Of a stretch of DNA of 64,000 nucleotides, positions 1-12,306 are shown in pieces. The notes under the pieces were generated by a model. It ran no database searches. It was not told where the DNA came from and worked only from the letters and a program-made list of their open reading frames with translations. Every line of letters begins with the position of its first letter. Within the stretch, counting starts at the first letter, position 1. The stretch is from Lingula anatina (lineage: Eukaryota > Brachiopoda > Lingulata > Lingulida > Lingulidae). Both the position numbers and the translations under genes were made by a program. The stretch is from contig NW_019775969.1 in assembly GCF_001039355.2 (NCBI RefSeq), positions 383,249 to 447,248 on the forward strand, read 5' to 3'.

Positions 1-966
1 TAATAACATTATACCATTTAAGTGCTGCAAGTACTCCTGCAAATTTAATTTATATTTATAAAAAGATTGAAGGTGAAAGCCTAATTTCAGGGTATCCTTT
101 TGATGGCATACCTATTGAATTTCTAAGAATTCTGAAACATTTGCCCTCTGAACTACAGTAACAGAAATATCACTACAGAACTGTGATATCCAACTCCTAA
201 CTTAGCATGGAAAATGTCATTGCCTTCTAAAGGAAAAACCAAGACAAAGAATGGAATGCCTTTTCAAAGTCACGCAGTAACAGTTACCAAGGAATAACAT
301 CTTCCTAGGTCTACTGCTCTGAATCAGATTTTAAAATAAAATATCAAGTATTTTAAATAATGTATCTACCTAAAATGAAGCATACTGCATTCCTTTACTC
401 ACTTTAGTGACCAGCTTGACCCCACTGTGCTACAGCTGCTTATCAGACAGCCCAAATTTAATCTATATACACATACACATATATATATATAATACAGTGA
501 ACACGATCTGTCTGACCTGCTTGACCAGTGGCCAAAGGTATTATCTCCCCTCTGTCCAGCTGGCCAAGCTTTACAGTGTGCACCACTGGTGGTCGTTTCC
601 TAATCTCCCCCCCCCTCCTCCATCTTTACTAAACATGTACTTTAATTACGTGCAACCTATGCAAAAAAAAAAAAAAAAAAAAAAAACTCATCCCACCCCT
701 TCAACAAATTCTAAATTTATATATGAGGGCTAAGTAAGGCACTCCTCCTCCTACATTGGGGATTTTGATCACCTGCCCTCCATTCACTTAATAAGTTATC
801 TCAACCGTCCAAATCACAACTCACGGGTGTCAGCAAAGATTATTTGTTGAAGTACAAAAGAAATTATTTGCAACATATTTAATAATAAGTTTTAGAGAAG
901 ATTATTCACGCTATTATAAACAGAGAATTATGTGTTATACAGATCAAAATGTCCCATTCCTCTACT

Positions 967-1023
967 GTATTTTATTTTATTTTATTTTATTTTATTTATT
1001 TGTTTATTTATTTATTTATTTAT
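967..1023. repeat. TTTTA/TTTA microsatellite
   Basis: Tandem TTTTA units grade into TTTA units. This is simple sequence, and the open frame running across it is not a gene. Confidence 0.9.
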
Positions 1024-3531
1024 TTTGCTTGACCATTATGCAATCCCCTTCTCACTTAACAAAATTTCTCACTTGACAGGTTCAACCCGAAGGCGAAGGT
1101 TTATACTATCCCAGCTGAAGACTGAGCCCACTGTAACTAACAAGTGAGAGAAATATCTGTGAACATCTTGGGGAAAGTTTGTTGAGTGGAGATATCCTAT
1201 CCCTAGCAAACTGCCGGAGAACTACCTGGACCATCACAATCAGTTCTGTTCAGTGGATCCTAGGTTAAACAATAGGATTGACAATGGTGGTGAGACAGCC
1301 ACAACATGGATGGGCACAAGGTATCCATTTGAATAATTAATGATGGAAGTCCTTGGCTCATCTCCATAAAAAGCACCACCACTTCTTAACACAGTGGCTT
1401 ACAGCAATAAATACTATGACAGTATTCATTCAGTGTATGTTCATATTATAAAATATACAGACAGTGGTTACACCCTTGATAACAGCTAGGATCAAACACA
1501 AGATTATTGACTCCTAGCTAGATCCTAGTATATTTTAATATACCTGTAATTCTTTGGTTGGGTCCCCTGTCTATGAAATTATGTAAAACCCCAGTGTGTC
1601 ATGTACCATGGCAAATATAAGATTCTAAACTGGAGCAAAATTAAAGCTAGCACAAATACATGTAGGTTTACATCAGAATAATTTCTGCTGTAACTTCTAA
1701 TGGCATCAGGAAAATTTATTATTTTGATGTAGCCAATGATGCAAGACTGTGTCAGTATGGGTGTGTGTACACAGTGCACTGTATGTCACATCTACTTCAT
1801 CATTTCCTTGACATCCCTATGCAGCTAACATTCTTCTTTTTAAATTCTCAAACCAGTAAGTACTAGAAATATATATATATTGCACCATGTGCTGTTCAAT
1901 GCTTGGTGGTGATTTTAAGTGGTGACATGGAGTAAAACTACAATTTAAAAACGCCATATATTTTGCTGAAAGAACTGATAACTGAAACTCTGCAAGACTT
2001 TAATCTTAGTAAAATACAAATTGGACTTACATCACAATAATATTGAATGCTTACATTAAAGATAAATATAATTATATCTATAAAATGTTAATTTGCTATG
2101 TATTTTTACCATTCCCCCCCACACACCCTGCATAATAATAATAATAAAAAAAAAAAAGCTTAACTTACTAATATGTACTCAGAGATTAATTCAAGTATGG
2201 GTCTAATGCTGTTTGCCCAGTTCCTTTTTAAACTTGTGGGCATTCTGACCTTTCACACCCTTGTTAAGTTTGGTCTGCCAACTGTCTGCCACCCTTAGCA
2301 ACAAAACAATCCTATTGTTTGTCACAGTTGTAACTTGTAAGCAACATGTCTACTGAAGAACAATTAACGTATAACAAACTTCCACTGGTTCTATTAATAG
2401 AAATATTTAGAGAACATATAGTGTGCATTCCTGTCTTTGACCAAACAGCACACACAGACATCGTCATCAATTCATTTTATGCCCAGTTGGCAACTAGGGC
2501 ACCAGCAAAGATCTTCCACTACTCACCGTCACGTCACGGGGTCGGGGTCGATGTTAGATGGTTCCCTCTCATTTGTTTTAACTCTGGGTGCATTCAGAAC
2601 TGCGGGCTAACACACACATTAGCCTAGGTTTCAAAAAAAAAAAAAAAAACTCCAAACATTTATCATGAGACCCAACACCTAACCTTGACGAATCTCAGGA
2701 AGCATCAGAATTGAATTAAAAAACATGGAAAAAGCTCCGTCTTTAACAGATCCATGAATCAAATATGACCAACCCACTTGAATGCTTGTTGCATAATCCC
2801 CGTGGGAAATCTATTCAGTGCCTGATTGGGAATTAAGGGCAAGCTTTTTAGTGGGTTGCCATATTTGTCCGCAGACCTGCAAGTCCACTGTTCTGAATGT
2901 GCTCTCTGCCTCTAGGTCCTTCTCCATGTGGTCTTAAGTCTGTCTCTTTGGGTGCAATCAGAACAAGTTTAATAAATAAGAAATAATTGTAATTATAAAT
3001 CAAAATAAAGCATTTTGGTAAAAAAAAATCTGCAAAATGTAAAACAAACTGGCATTAAGACTTCATATTAACATTCTTTTGACACTAAAGTTGCATTTAA
3101 AGTGTTTTTTTCAATTGGTCTGTTAACTAGTATATACTTCATACTTTAAGGCCTTGAAATGCAGGTGTCAGAGAGTCCATTTGTAACTACTGTAGTTGAC
3201 TATATTGTTTGCCACAACATAAGTACCAAAACGGGCAATTACACATCTGATGACTTGATAATTTTATCAATACTATTAATACAACACAATCTTGATAAAA
3301 TTAAATATGTCTTTTTTTTTCAAGTGGTACTCAAAATTTGATTTGTTTCGCTTGATAATTTTATGATTATTAATTTTGTGTTGGTAATAAGTTGCTCAAT
3401 AAAATTTGCCAGTGTCAATACTCAGTTTTTCTGAAGACCACTGTCTTTTACCTTGGTGATAACATTCGACTTTCCTATCTGTACTGAAATTCAATTAGTT
3501 ATTCAATACCAGAAATTTGATCACAAATGGA

Positions 3532-3645
3532 AATGACATTTCAAACTTTTTTCTTCATTTGACCATGAGGTAATACATCACTAATTTCTTCAATAATACT
3601 GCATTTAGTATAACCTTTGGCAGACTGGTTTAATCTTCATACTTC

Positions 3646-3719
<74 letters not shown>

Positions 3720-3858
3720 NAAATGACATTTCAAACTTTATTCTTCATTTGACCATGAGGTAATACATCACTAATTTCTTCAATAATACTGCATTTAGTA
3801 TAACCTTTGGCAGACTGGTTTAATCTTCATACTTCACTTTATATATATATATATATAT
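3532..3858. repeat. Duplicated segment and TA repeat flanking a gap
   Basis: About 125 bases ending in the TA repeat before N3720 recur almost exactly after the N, starting at 3721. One base differs, in a T run. Both copies run into (TA)n. The simplest reading is two contig ends that overlap but were not merged across a hard-to-read TA microsatellite, so the duplication is probably an assembly artefact. Confidence 0.75.
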
Positions 3859-6042
3859 GCAAATTTCAGTTTTCATACTATTTTCATGTCTACAATAAAC
3901 AAAATTTAAATGTGAAGAAATAACACTGACCAGCATAGCCATGGTGCTGAAGTAACATTCCACATAGCCAAAACAAGAATTGATAATAATATGTGCAACA
4001 AAATCATAACAATAATGGGATGCTTTCTCACGAAAAGTCAAGTATCCTGCCATTCAATAATTTTCACCTAAATTCATATGCTTCGCACTTCAAAAGACAT
4101 TGATTCTTGTCTTTCATTTTCACTAATTTTCTTTTTCATTTTCTAGAATTCTTCAATTGCCAAAGTGGAAAAGGCAAACATCTGGTGTTGTACAGAAAAA
4201 TCTGATAATCACAGACTTCAGTCTAGCACTTGGAGCTGTGCATGTAACCATTGTTTAAATATTATTATTATTATTCATTTGTAATTTTGTAAACTATGTC
4301 CTCAGTTTTTTTGATCTGGGAGATGATCTGGGAGAGGCTCTGCTGCACTCATCAAAAAAAAAAAAAAAGATCTTGGTTTTCTCCCAAATATTCTATGTTT
4401 ACAGTTATTATATATTTAAGTATACAGTTACAACCTCACTTTCTTTATATCTTTCTCCCAATCAGTTTTAAACTATAGAGGATATAGTCAGATGGATAAC
4501 CACAAGTTAATCACCTTGTGTATTAATATAAGGAAAGTTCGAATTGGTATGGATACAGCTGGGAAGTTACACAAACCTGTCCAATTAGTCCAAACATAAC
4601 TACTCGTAAATACATCATCTGAAACAAGCAAAGACTTTTTTAAGCTATACAAAAGCATCTTGCTATCGTCATATTTCATGTACCAAAACAAATTGATCAG
4701 CAAAATATGAACAGTAGCTAAATGTTGATAACACCTCCACCACAACTTGCTCTGTTCCTTTTAGATTCTGTTCCATTCTCATTAGAAATCAATTACCTGT
4801 AGTCTTGTAGACTTACCCATGGTGTATGAGAAGTTTTATATGTCAGGCAACCAATGTAACTTTATCAGTCTACAAGCCTAAAAAGTGTGCTACATAGAAT
4901 TGCGTTTCTAATCATTTCTGAAAGGATTGGGTTGATTTCAGCATGTATTTGCTATGTTATCTTGTGGTTTTGAATGCTTATTAATTGTGATAACAAGTCC
5001 TTCAAAAGCAACTGTTATTGATGGGTCATTTACAATATCTTCATATGATATTAAACATCTGGTAAAATATTGCAATAATTGAAACAAAAATCGTGCCTAC
5101 TACAAAAATGTAACAGACATTTGCTAAATCATTCTTATCAAATTCTTAATCGCATATTCTGCTTTACGTACTGTATTTACTGATCAAAACACCATTGGAA
5201 GTCTGTCTGTACAGTACATGTTAGTGCTAGTATCTGACACTGCATGCAATCTCTCTGTATGCAACCCACAAGTCCACATATAAAGGAAACCATGATATAA
5301 ACTTACCAATTCTAGTTGCATTATTTTCAATATGAAAAAATGATGAAGATATCAAACTACATTACAGCACTGTGAGTCCTGGGCATCAGGGACCCTGTGA
5401 TGTCTGTGTTGGCCCAATGTGTTTTCAATGAGGGTATGAATGAATCTAATGAGGTGCTGACCTTTCAACAGAAATTTTTAAGATTGGTCACTTAACTAAT
5501 GGGCATGGTCTTCTCTCAAACAAAATGTTATGAGCAAAACAACTGCTTCTGCAAGTCAGACGATTTCAACTTACACGTGTGTACATTGTACATACTGTAT
5601 ATATGTAACAGCAGCATGCACTGTACTGTGCATCATCTTACTAGAAACTGTATCACTGCCTCATCATTACCACAGCTTCTATAGAGGATGTACAAACTGT
5701 TTGCATTTTATAAAGGATGAAATATATCACACGGCAAGGTGTCAGGTTGACATATTTTACTCTGCTTTAATTAAGGTTGTGCATGATATTTGGTAATTCT
5801 AAAACAAAACAACGACAAAACATAAAAACGTGAAGTTTCACACTGTCACACGTACAGTCTGTGCTTAGTTATACATCAGAATGTTACCACATCATGATTT
5901 GGCGAGTTGTCATATCGACTGCATCTGGGCAGACCATAAGCTGATATCTTGACAGATGAAATAGGCTACGAGAGACAGATACTGGGGTGCAGTGCCTGTA
6001 GTAATGCACTAACTTCACCTGGAATTTCTGAATATGACTTAC

Positions 6043-6223
6043 GAATCGAATGATGTCTGCGACGATTTCTTCCCGTAATTCATGTTTTATGCTATTCCCG
6101 ATGAGAACACACTAAAGTTATCGCAACCATGTCCATTGATAGTCTCCTAAAGCCCTTCGTCGTCGACTCACGTAGAAAGCAGCATATCTTACAGTTCACG
6201 TCTACACCGTTATCTTGAGCCAT
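6043..6223 (-). pseudogene. Possible 5' coding exon with a frame break
   Basis: On the minus strand an ATG at 6223-6221 opens a frame beginning MAQDNGVDVNCKICCFLRES. It contains a Cys-x-x-Cys-Cys pair and ends at a TAG at 6094-6092. If one base near 6094 is treated as extra, the frame stays open and reads HRESIKHELREEIVADIIRF up to a strong donor (GTAAGTC, 6042-6036). The exon would then be 180 coding bases ending in phase 0. I do not recognise the family. The single-base break could be a sequencing error or real decay. No downstream exon was found below 6036. Confidence 0.35.
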
Positions 6224-9200
6224 GTTTATATCTTGTCACGACAAACCAAAACTAGGTCATACGTTAAATACTAAATAAAATACAGATTGCTTCCAAATCA
6301 TATTTTCATTTTACATCAGAAAACAATAATATATACTGATTGCAGGATTGTTATATATTTCTTTTTTATGATTACGTATTTTTCTGTATTTAATGAATTA
6401 ATCAGTTCGTGTGGGATGTCATAGTTTATGTAACTTATGAATGAAAGGTGAAGGTCGTTTCCCAAGACCTGTCTTGATTAGCGGAGGTAGCTTATACAGT
6501 TTTATATACATGTGCAGGGGTACATGTATATATGATGGATCCTAGTTTTAAACAATCATTTAACTACATGATGAGTGGCAAATAACATTTATTATTCTAC
6601 CCGGTTGGTCATGATATGTCGGGTTTTGACTGAATATCAAAGCGAGTAGGCCTACCTAGACTGTATACCTTGTGCAGAATACACCGGGACAGTACAGTAT
6701 TACTGTACCAGGTACCGGTACATGTACATGTAGACTATAACTTGAGCAAAATGTTCATTAGCTTGGTAGTTGGATCATATATGAAAATTATCAAACACCT
6801 TACATTTATAAGGGGACCCTGACCCACTATGCCACCTAGCGGTCAGTGAGTAACAACGTACATCTAGACCTACTGGTAGGCCTATCTCACTTCAGGTTTG
6901 GCGTAACAGTAAGAAAGTTTTTCGGCTTGTGTTTGATTATTTTTACATATGGTATAAAACTTGGTATAAGGAGCTGAAACCTTTAGGTCCAACGGATTCT
7001 GAAGTGAAGACGCAATTAATGTAGGCCTACTTGTAGGCTACATGTTGGTTATGACCAGCACACCGAGCTTCGAGTTGTGGCATGATTTTGAGTATATAGG
7101 GCCTATTTAGCTATCTTTCAAATAAACTTTTTACACAAGTTTCTTAAAAACCAAATATAAAACCCATCTGTTTTTAGTGATTTTTCTCCAAAATACTAAA
7201 ACCCAAGTAGCAGCTCTGATAATAGAGATGGCCTAATTTGGTTTTTGTAATTTGTTTTTAAGATGTAGCCTATAAGCATCTTTTTAGGTGGTTTTGACAC
7301 GGTTTTGGGGAAAAAGGTTATCTAAAGACCCCCCCCCCCCCTACTATATGCCTTTAATAAGCTTGTAGCCTACCATTGGCATATAATGATACAACCGGCT
7401 AATTTTGACAAACAGCAAGATTCTAACTATTAGGCCGACTTAATGTAAGCATAACAGAGTAGGCTATATTGTTAGAAGTAGCTCAGACAGCGAACAATGC
7501 ATATGTTAAAATGTAACGTTGTAAAAGTTGAATAAATTATTATTATTATTATTGTAATTGGTTTTCTGTCATGCCTTAGCTGCTTGACCGCCAAAATGTC
7601 GGACATGTATAGGGCCTATACACCTGCACTAGTAGGCCTACGGGTAGGCCTACTTGAAGCAGTTAAAACCCAGTAGCCTACACTGTAGGCCTATCCACCT
7701 ATCCTTTTTTCGATTTGCCTAAAGTTTCTATGATATGTCGAATTTGCCCAAGGTATGGTATGTCGGTGGTGAAATCACCAAGTGTATTTATATTTTGTGT
7801 TACGGATTCTGCCCGGATAATCTCGATCTAGTAATGAACGGATTTTCTGGATTTTCAGTTCTAATCGCACGTTCAGTGCTCAGTCTCACTTTCACATAGG
7901 CCAATTAGATACAATCAGAAAAGGCACAAGCATTACGATCAACACGCACAAATCTAAAGGCATGCAACCACAAAATTATTGTAAACTTAGAAGACAATAA
8001 ATTATTATGATAATAATCGTAGAAAAATGATTGATTAAAAAGTATAATCACAGACGCGCGCACACACACACACACATTAGGCCTAAAAGTGATAACAACA
8101 GGATACAATTAAAGGACGATCGAGTTCAAATGATCATAAAAAATTATGGCAGATTAAATGGTGTATATAGGCCTACATGTATACTGATCGCATCTAACAA
8201 GCAGAAAATGGAATCGATCCAGCAGCTCTATGTAGCGTGAGTTAATGGTGTCACGAAAATTATGTTTAGGAATCTTGCCTTTACCACCGAACAATATGTT
8301 TTGAAGAAAAAAAACCAATAACTTAATATTGTGAAAAGTTTCCTACATTGGAAGTCAATCCCAGATGGTAGAAATGTCGATATGCTGAGTCGGGTCAAAA
8401 ACTGATCAATAGAATTTGTTTGGGTAGTGTTTTGCATGATTGGGAAATGTTGAAAACCCGAACAAGTGTATTCTTCACCCTAATGTTTACAGTTATTGGT
8501 GGTGATATTTATACAGAATCAATACAAAGAATAAAAGAAGTATGCGAGTAATCTTTAGAGTTATTGTATATGACATAAGAATGCCACGCTTCAAGAGACT
8601 AAACTTCAGAGAGAGAGAGAGAGAGAGAAAAATCGTGATTACTCACGTAGGCTCAAAACGCCTATAGAAATAATGAAAATAATTTTCATTCAGAACAGAA
8701 CAGTACATTCTGAAAAAAAAATATATCGCACGCACACACGCATTCTAAAAAGGGTGAATAACGTGATTTCAAGTGGCATCGCAAATAAAAAGTAATCAAA
8801 AAGCGTTTCATGAGGTATGTCTCGACTATAATCTCTGTTTTTTCCTCAGGTCTTTGTCATCTTTGTCAGTTTCATTAATTATAGTAATCAAAAAATTTTC
8901 TAACCCTTTCCTATTTCCATGGATTTTACGATTCTTATTCTACCACAAAATCGGCTCCCATTGTTTTTATCTAAGAAGAGGAAGGCAGGTTCAAGTAGTT
9001 TAATATGGCATGTGATTTGTCTATATTCAGATAATTCAGGTGATTGCTTGCTACTGATGTTACACAAAAGTGCAGGGTTTACATGGAAAGTAACGTGACA
9101 CGTGGCGCCCACTTCTTCGTGACTTGTGCGATACCTGCTCGACTTGAGGGATAAAACATTTAAATAGTAGAGTTCATTTAACAGCGTTTGTATTTTTAAG

Positions 9201-9308
9201 TAGGTTATTTGACATGCACTTCAGATTCTTGGTAAAATTGATATGCCGAAATTGGCTGCAATGTATCAATAGGCCAAATATGTTGAATAGGAAATTACAA
9301 AATATCGG
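6224..9308. other. Gene-free region rich in TAGGCCTA palindromes
   Basis: No coding gene is recognised. The stretch carries eight exact TAGGCCTA octamers between 6647 and 8175, many near-matches (TAGCCTA, AGGCCTA), nested TACATGTACATGTA palindromes near 6717-6732, a C run at 7330-7341, a CA repeat at about 8054-8076 and a GA repeat at about 8610-8629. Confidence 0.6.
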
Positions 9309-9596
9309 TGCTTGCGACCTTTTTGCAACCTTTTTTCAACCACAAAATCTGGCGGTCGCTTGCAATCACTTTGCAAGCTAATTAAGAAGCTGTGGCCAAT
9401 TTTGATCGGCAAGCAGTCGCAAACCGGTATGGTATCTGCAACCTCTTATAGACCATCTTCAATTTATAGGTTACCAGTCCCACACTGTTTGCCGAGCGAT
9501 ACACAACCTGTCTGCAACCACTCGGTGACCGAAAACCGGTTGCAGGACTGTAGCAATCGCTTGTCAACTGGCAGCAGCAAGGTCGCACAGAACATA

Positions 9597-10498
9597 TACT
9601 GAACAAAAATATAAATGCACGAAACTAAAATGGTCAGTTAAAATGGATAATTATGAAATATGCCAAAGTTGATGGTTTATTTGTGAATTGATGGATTTGT
9701 ATTGATCAAGTATAGTGGTCTGGCTTCACTTGGATGCTCCCCGTGAGTATACTGAAAGGTTTAGTTTTTCCACCCATAAGACTAATGGAGCATGACCAAG
9801 TGGAGGTCAATCTGCATGACCAATACACAGACACTCCTTACAGTCTATGCAACAAAAGGACACACCAAAATGTGCATTTCTGTCACTTATCAACATGCCA
9901 CAGATGTCTGAAATCATGAGGGAGCATTGCATCGGCATGCTCAATGCTGGCTTGTTGGTAACAGAAGTTGCAGCATGCCTGAATGTGCATCATTCCACTG
10001 TCAGCCGTCTGAGAACACGCTTCAGAGACACTGATAGCATTAGGAACCGCCCACATATCCGCCAACCATGTGTTACCACACCCAATATGTCGCTCATCGA
10101 ACACCTGTGGGATGTTCTGGATCAGCGTTTTCGTCATCATGTTCCAGCTCCCGAGAATGTTCGCCAACTGCCAGTAGCACTCCAGAAGGAATGGGATAAT
10201 ATCCCTCAGGCCACTATTGACAACTTGGTGATGCCCATGCGCTGCCAGTGTACTGCTCTGTGCGAAGCTGATGGTGGCCATACTTGTTATTAGTGTCTGA
10301 TGTGAACTCAGGACGTTGACCCCCATGGTGTAGTTGATGCCTTAACTCTTGGACTATGCATTTAAACTTCCCTTAATGCTCTCAAAGTGATGTCTATTTG
10401 TTGAGGAAAATAGGCTGTTAATGTTGGCCATATACTCTTATTCCATACATGAAAAGAAATCAACATATTCTTTCGTGCGTTTATATTTTTGTTCAGTA
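9597..10498 (+). mobile_element. Internally deleted Tc1/mariner-like transposon
   Basis: The element is 902 bp, bounded by inverted repeats of about 28 bp. The left end reads TACTGAACAAAAATATAAAT, and the right end is its complement with one mismatch near the GCACGAAA part. It is flanked by TA on both sides (9595-9596, 10499-10500), the target duplication of Tc1/mariner elements. Inside is a shortened transposase frame (9895-10293). Full-length relatives are usually about 1.6 kb, so roughly 0.7 kb of the core is missing. It is inserted in the GCAACC-rich block. Confidence 0.85.
9895..10293 (+). pseudogene. Tc1-like transposase, central catalytic region deleted in frame
   Basis: The 132-codon frame begins MPQMSEIMREHCIGML and holds the N-terminal paired-like helix-turn-helix (motif HHSTVSRLRTRF, about residues 39-50), followed by a short basic linker ending VTTP. 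At about base 10080 it jumps directly to the C-terminal part (IEHLWDVLDQRF ... WDNIPQ ... GGHTCY), which normally follows the catalytic core. The two catalytic aspartates are therefore absent, while the Glu of the IEHLW motif, the usual third catalytic residue, remains. The frame is open across the junction. The product could bind DNA but not cut it. The frame also runs open upstream to 9847. Confidence 0.8.
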
Positions 10499-10909
10499 TA
10501 TATGTTGCCAACTTGTGACAGTAGCTGCTTTCCCATAAATTCCCCTCTCAAAAGACAAAAATGTTGTAGTAAAACGACTCCTTTTCAAAAAGACGGGACT
10601 GCTATAATCATTGACTTTGTTTACCTAAGAAGTAAAACGAGTAAAAAAACTCGAAAATACTGGGTGAACCCGTGGATTGCAAGACGCCCCTTGTAAGGCG
10701 ATTACAAACATTTGATGAAAGAACTTCGACTTGAAAATCAGGAAGTTTTCATTTCCTTCCTAAAAATAGAATTAATAATGTTTTGTGAACTTTTGAAAAG
10801 ACTACACCCTCACCTAACGAAACCAGTGCTGCAATAAAAACATAAACTTGCAAACGTTTTAATCCTTATTAATCTCATAATACTCTTTAATATTTTCTTG
10901 TTCAAATAC
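10499..10909. other. No feature seen between Tc1 element and next motif cluster
   Basis: AT-rich sequence with no coding, RNA or repeat signal that I can support. Confidence 0.4.
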
Positions 10910-12306
10910 TTGGTCTCTTTGAGGTCGCAAGGCCTGTGCAGTTACGGTCACACTGAACAAAAAACCTCTTTGCAACTTGCAACTGTCACCGGTTGCAAAA
11001 AGGTCGGCGACCGGTTGCAACAACTCGCAAAGTGGTTTCCAAATGAACGCTGGGTTAGTATCCGGTTGCGCCGGTTTTCGGTGCAGCACCGATAACCTCC
11101 TGGCGACCGAAACCTACTTGTGGTATCCAACCGGTTGCTAACAGGTCGCCGACTGCTTTGAAACTGATTTGCAACCGAATGTGTGGTTTTCCCTTTGTCT
11201 TTTTAACCCTAGGCGTTTGCCACTTACAATACAACGTAATTAAATCGTGACAAGTCATGCGCATCGTGTACTTTTTACATTCTCATCCTTGTAGTGAGGA
11301 TACCAAGCACTGGGAAGATGTTAAATTGTTTGTGTTGAAACTATTTTTATTTAAGTCTATTGGACACATTTTACGATTTGTTCAATTATTTGTGGATAAT
11401 TTTGATGTTGAAATTATGATATTAAATAGCAGTTATACCTTGTTGATTAAATTGCTTTTATTTTCCGTTTTCTCTGCATTCGTGTATTTGTTTCATTGTT
11501 TACTCTGATAATATGGCTTTGCAAATTTTAAATAACATACAGCGATATATAATTGAGGTTTTCGGCATTTTACCTATGATTTTCGCAAAATGATAAAATA
11601 TATAAACGTAGCGTCAAAAAATATAAATTGCTTTTATCATCACATTTTTTTTTTTGGTTTCGTACGTGTGAAATACCTGGTAAATGAAAGCCTCACAAAT
11701 TTTAATATTTTAGAAAAAGAAAACATAAATTGCATTTGTTGGCAATATTTTATACCTGCGCGACCAAGATAAGACCAAGTGTAGTTTCCAGACGCCAGAT
11801 GAAAAATAATTTGCCCGAATAGACCACCATCCTACGCCTATTTTATTGCAGTCGCTTGCAACCTTCCTGCGACATATTTTCGAACGCCTGCAATCGGTAA
11901 AAAACCTGTTAGCGACCAAGATACTAAAGACCGTCAATCGACTATGCAGTTACAACTGCAACCTTCTGGCGACCTGCTGCCGACTACTTGCCACTGGTAA
12001 AAAACTTGTAAGCGACCAGTCGACTAAATACGGCCAATCAACCGTGCAGTTGCAAATGGTATGCTACTGGTTATAGCAACCTACTGACAACCAAGAAGAG
12101 ACCGATAGGCAACCTTTAGGATACCGATAATTTTCATCATTAGTCGCACTGGTTGTCGGTGCACAAAAAATGGCCTTCGTGTGTCACCGATCGCAGGCGA
12201 CCAGTTAGCAACCTTATGCGACCAATTTAAAACCTATGGCAACCTCCTTGCGACTGACGATGCAAAGAGGTTGCCAAAAGGTTGCAAGCGCAGTGTGACC
12301 CAGGCT

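Larger units (their letters stand above)
1..6042. other. AT-rich region without a recognised gene
   Basis: I recognise no protein family here. The longest open frames (for example 2346-2627) are short, lack family motifs and have no consistent splice context. The stretch holds poly(A) tracts (about 661-686 and 2632-2649), a TTTTA/TTTA microsatellite (about 967-1023), a TA microsatellite ending in an assembly N (3651-3720) and a duplicated segment around that N. If the possible exon at 6043-6223 is real, this may be intron or downstream sequence of a minus-strand gene, but I found no further exon. Confidence 0.5.
9309..12295. repeat. Block of degenerate GCAACC/GCGACC motifs
   Basis: Three clusters (about 9309-9594, 10910-11185 and 11845-12295) are packed with GCAACC, GCGACC and their complements GGTTGC and GGTCGC, plus CCGGTTGC variants. 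AT-rich sequence separates the last two clusters, and a Tc1-like element sits in the first. The left edge (TGCTTGCGACCTTTTTGCAA) resembles the inverse of the right edge (the complement of 12262-12290), as in a foldback or long-terminal-inverted-repeat transposon. No protein-coding content is evident. The open frames here simply follow the motif repeats. Confidence 0.45.

Noticed and set aside
2346-2627. 93-residue frame as a gene
   Set aside because: No start context, splice partners or motif. It ends in a poly(A) tract and is most likely chance.
9312-9606. Overlapping 74-96 residue frames on both strands
   Set aside because: They follow the GCAACC/GCGACC motif repeats and show no protein signature.
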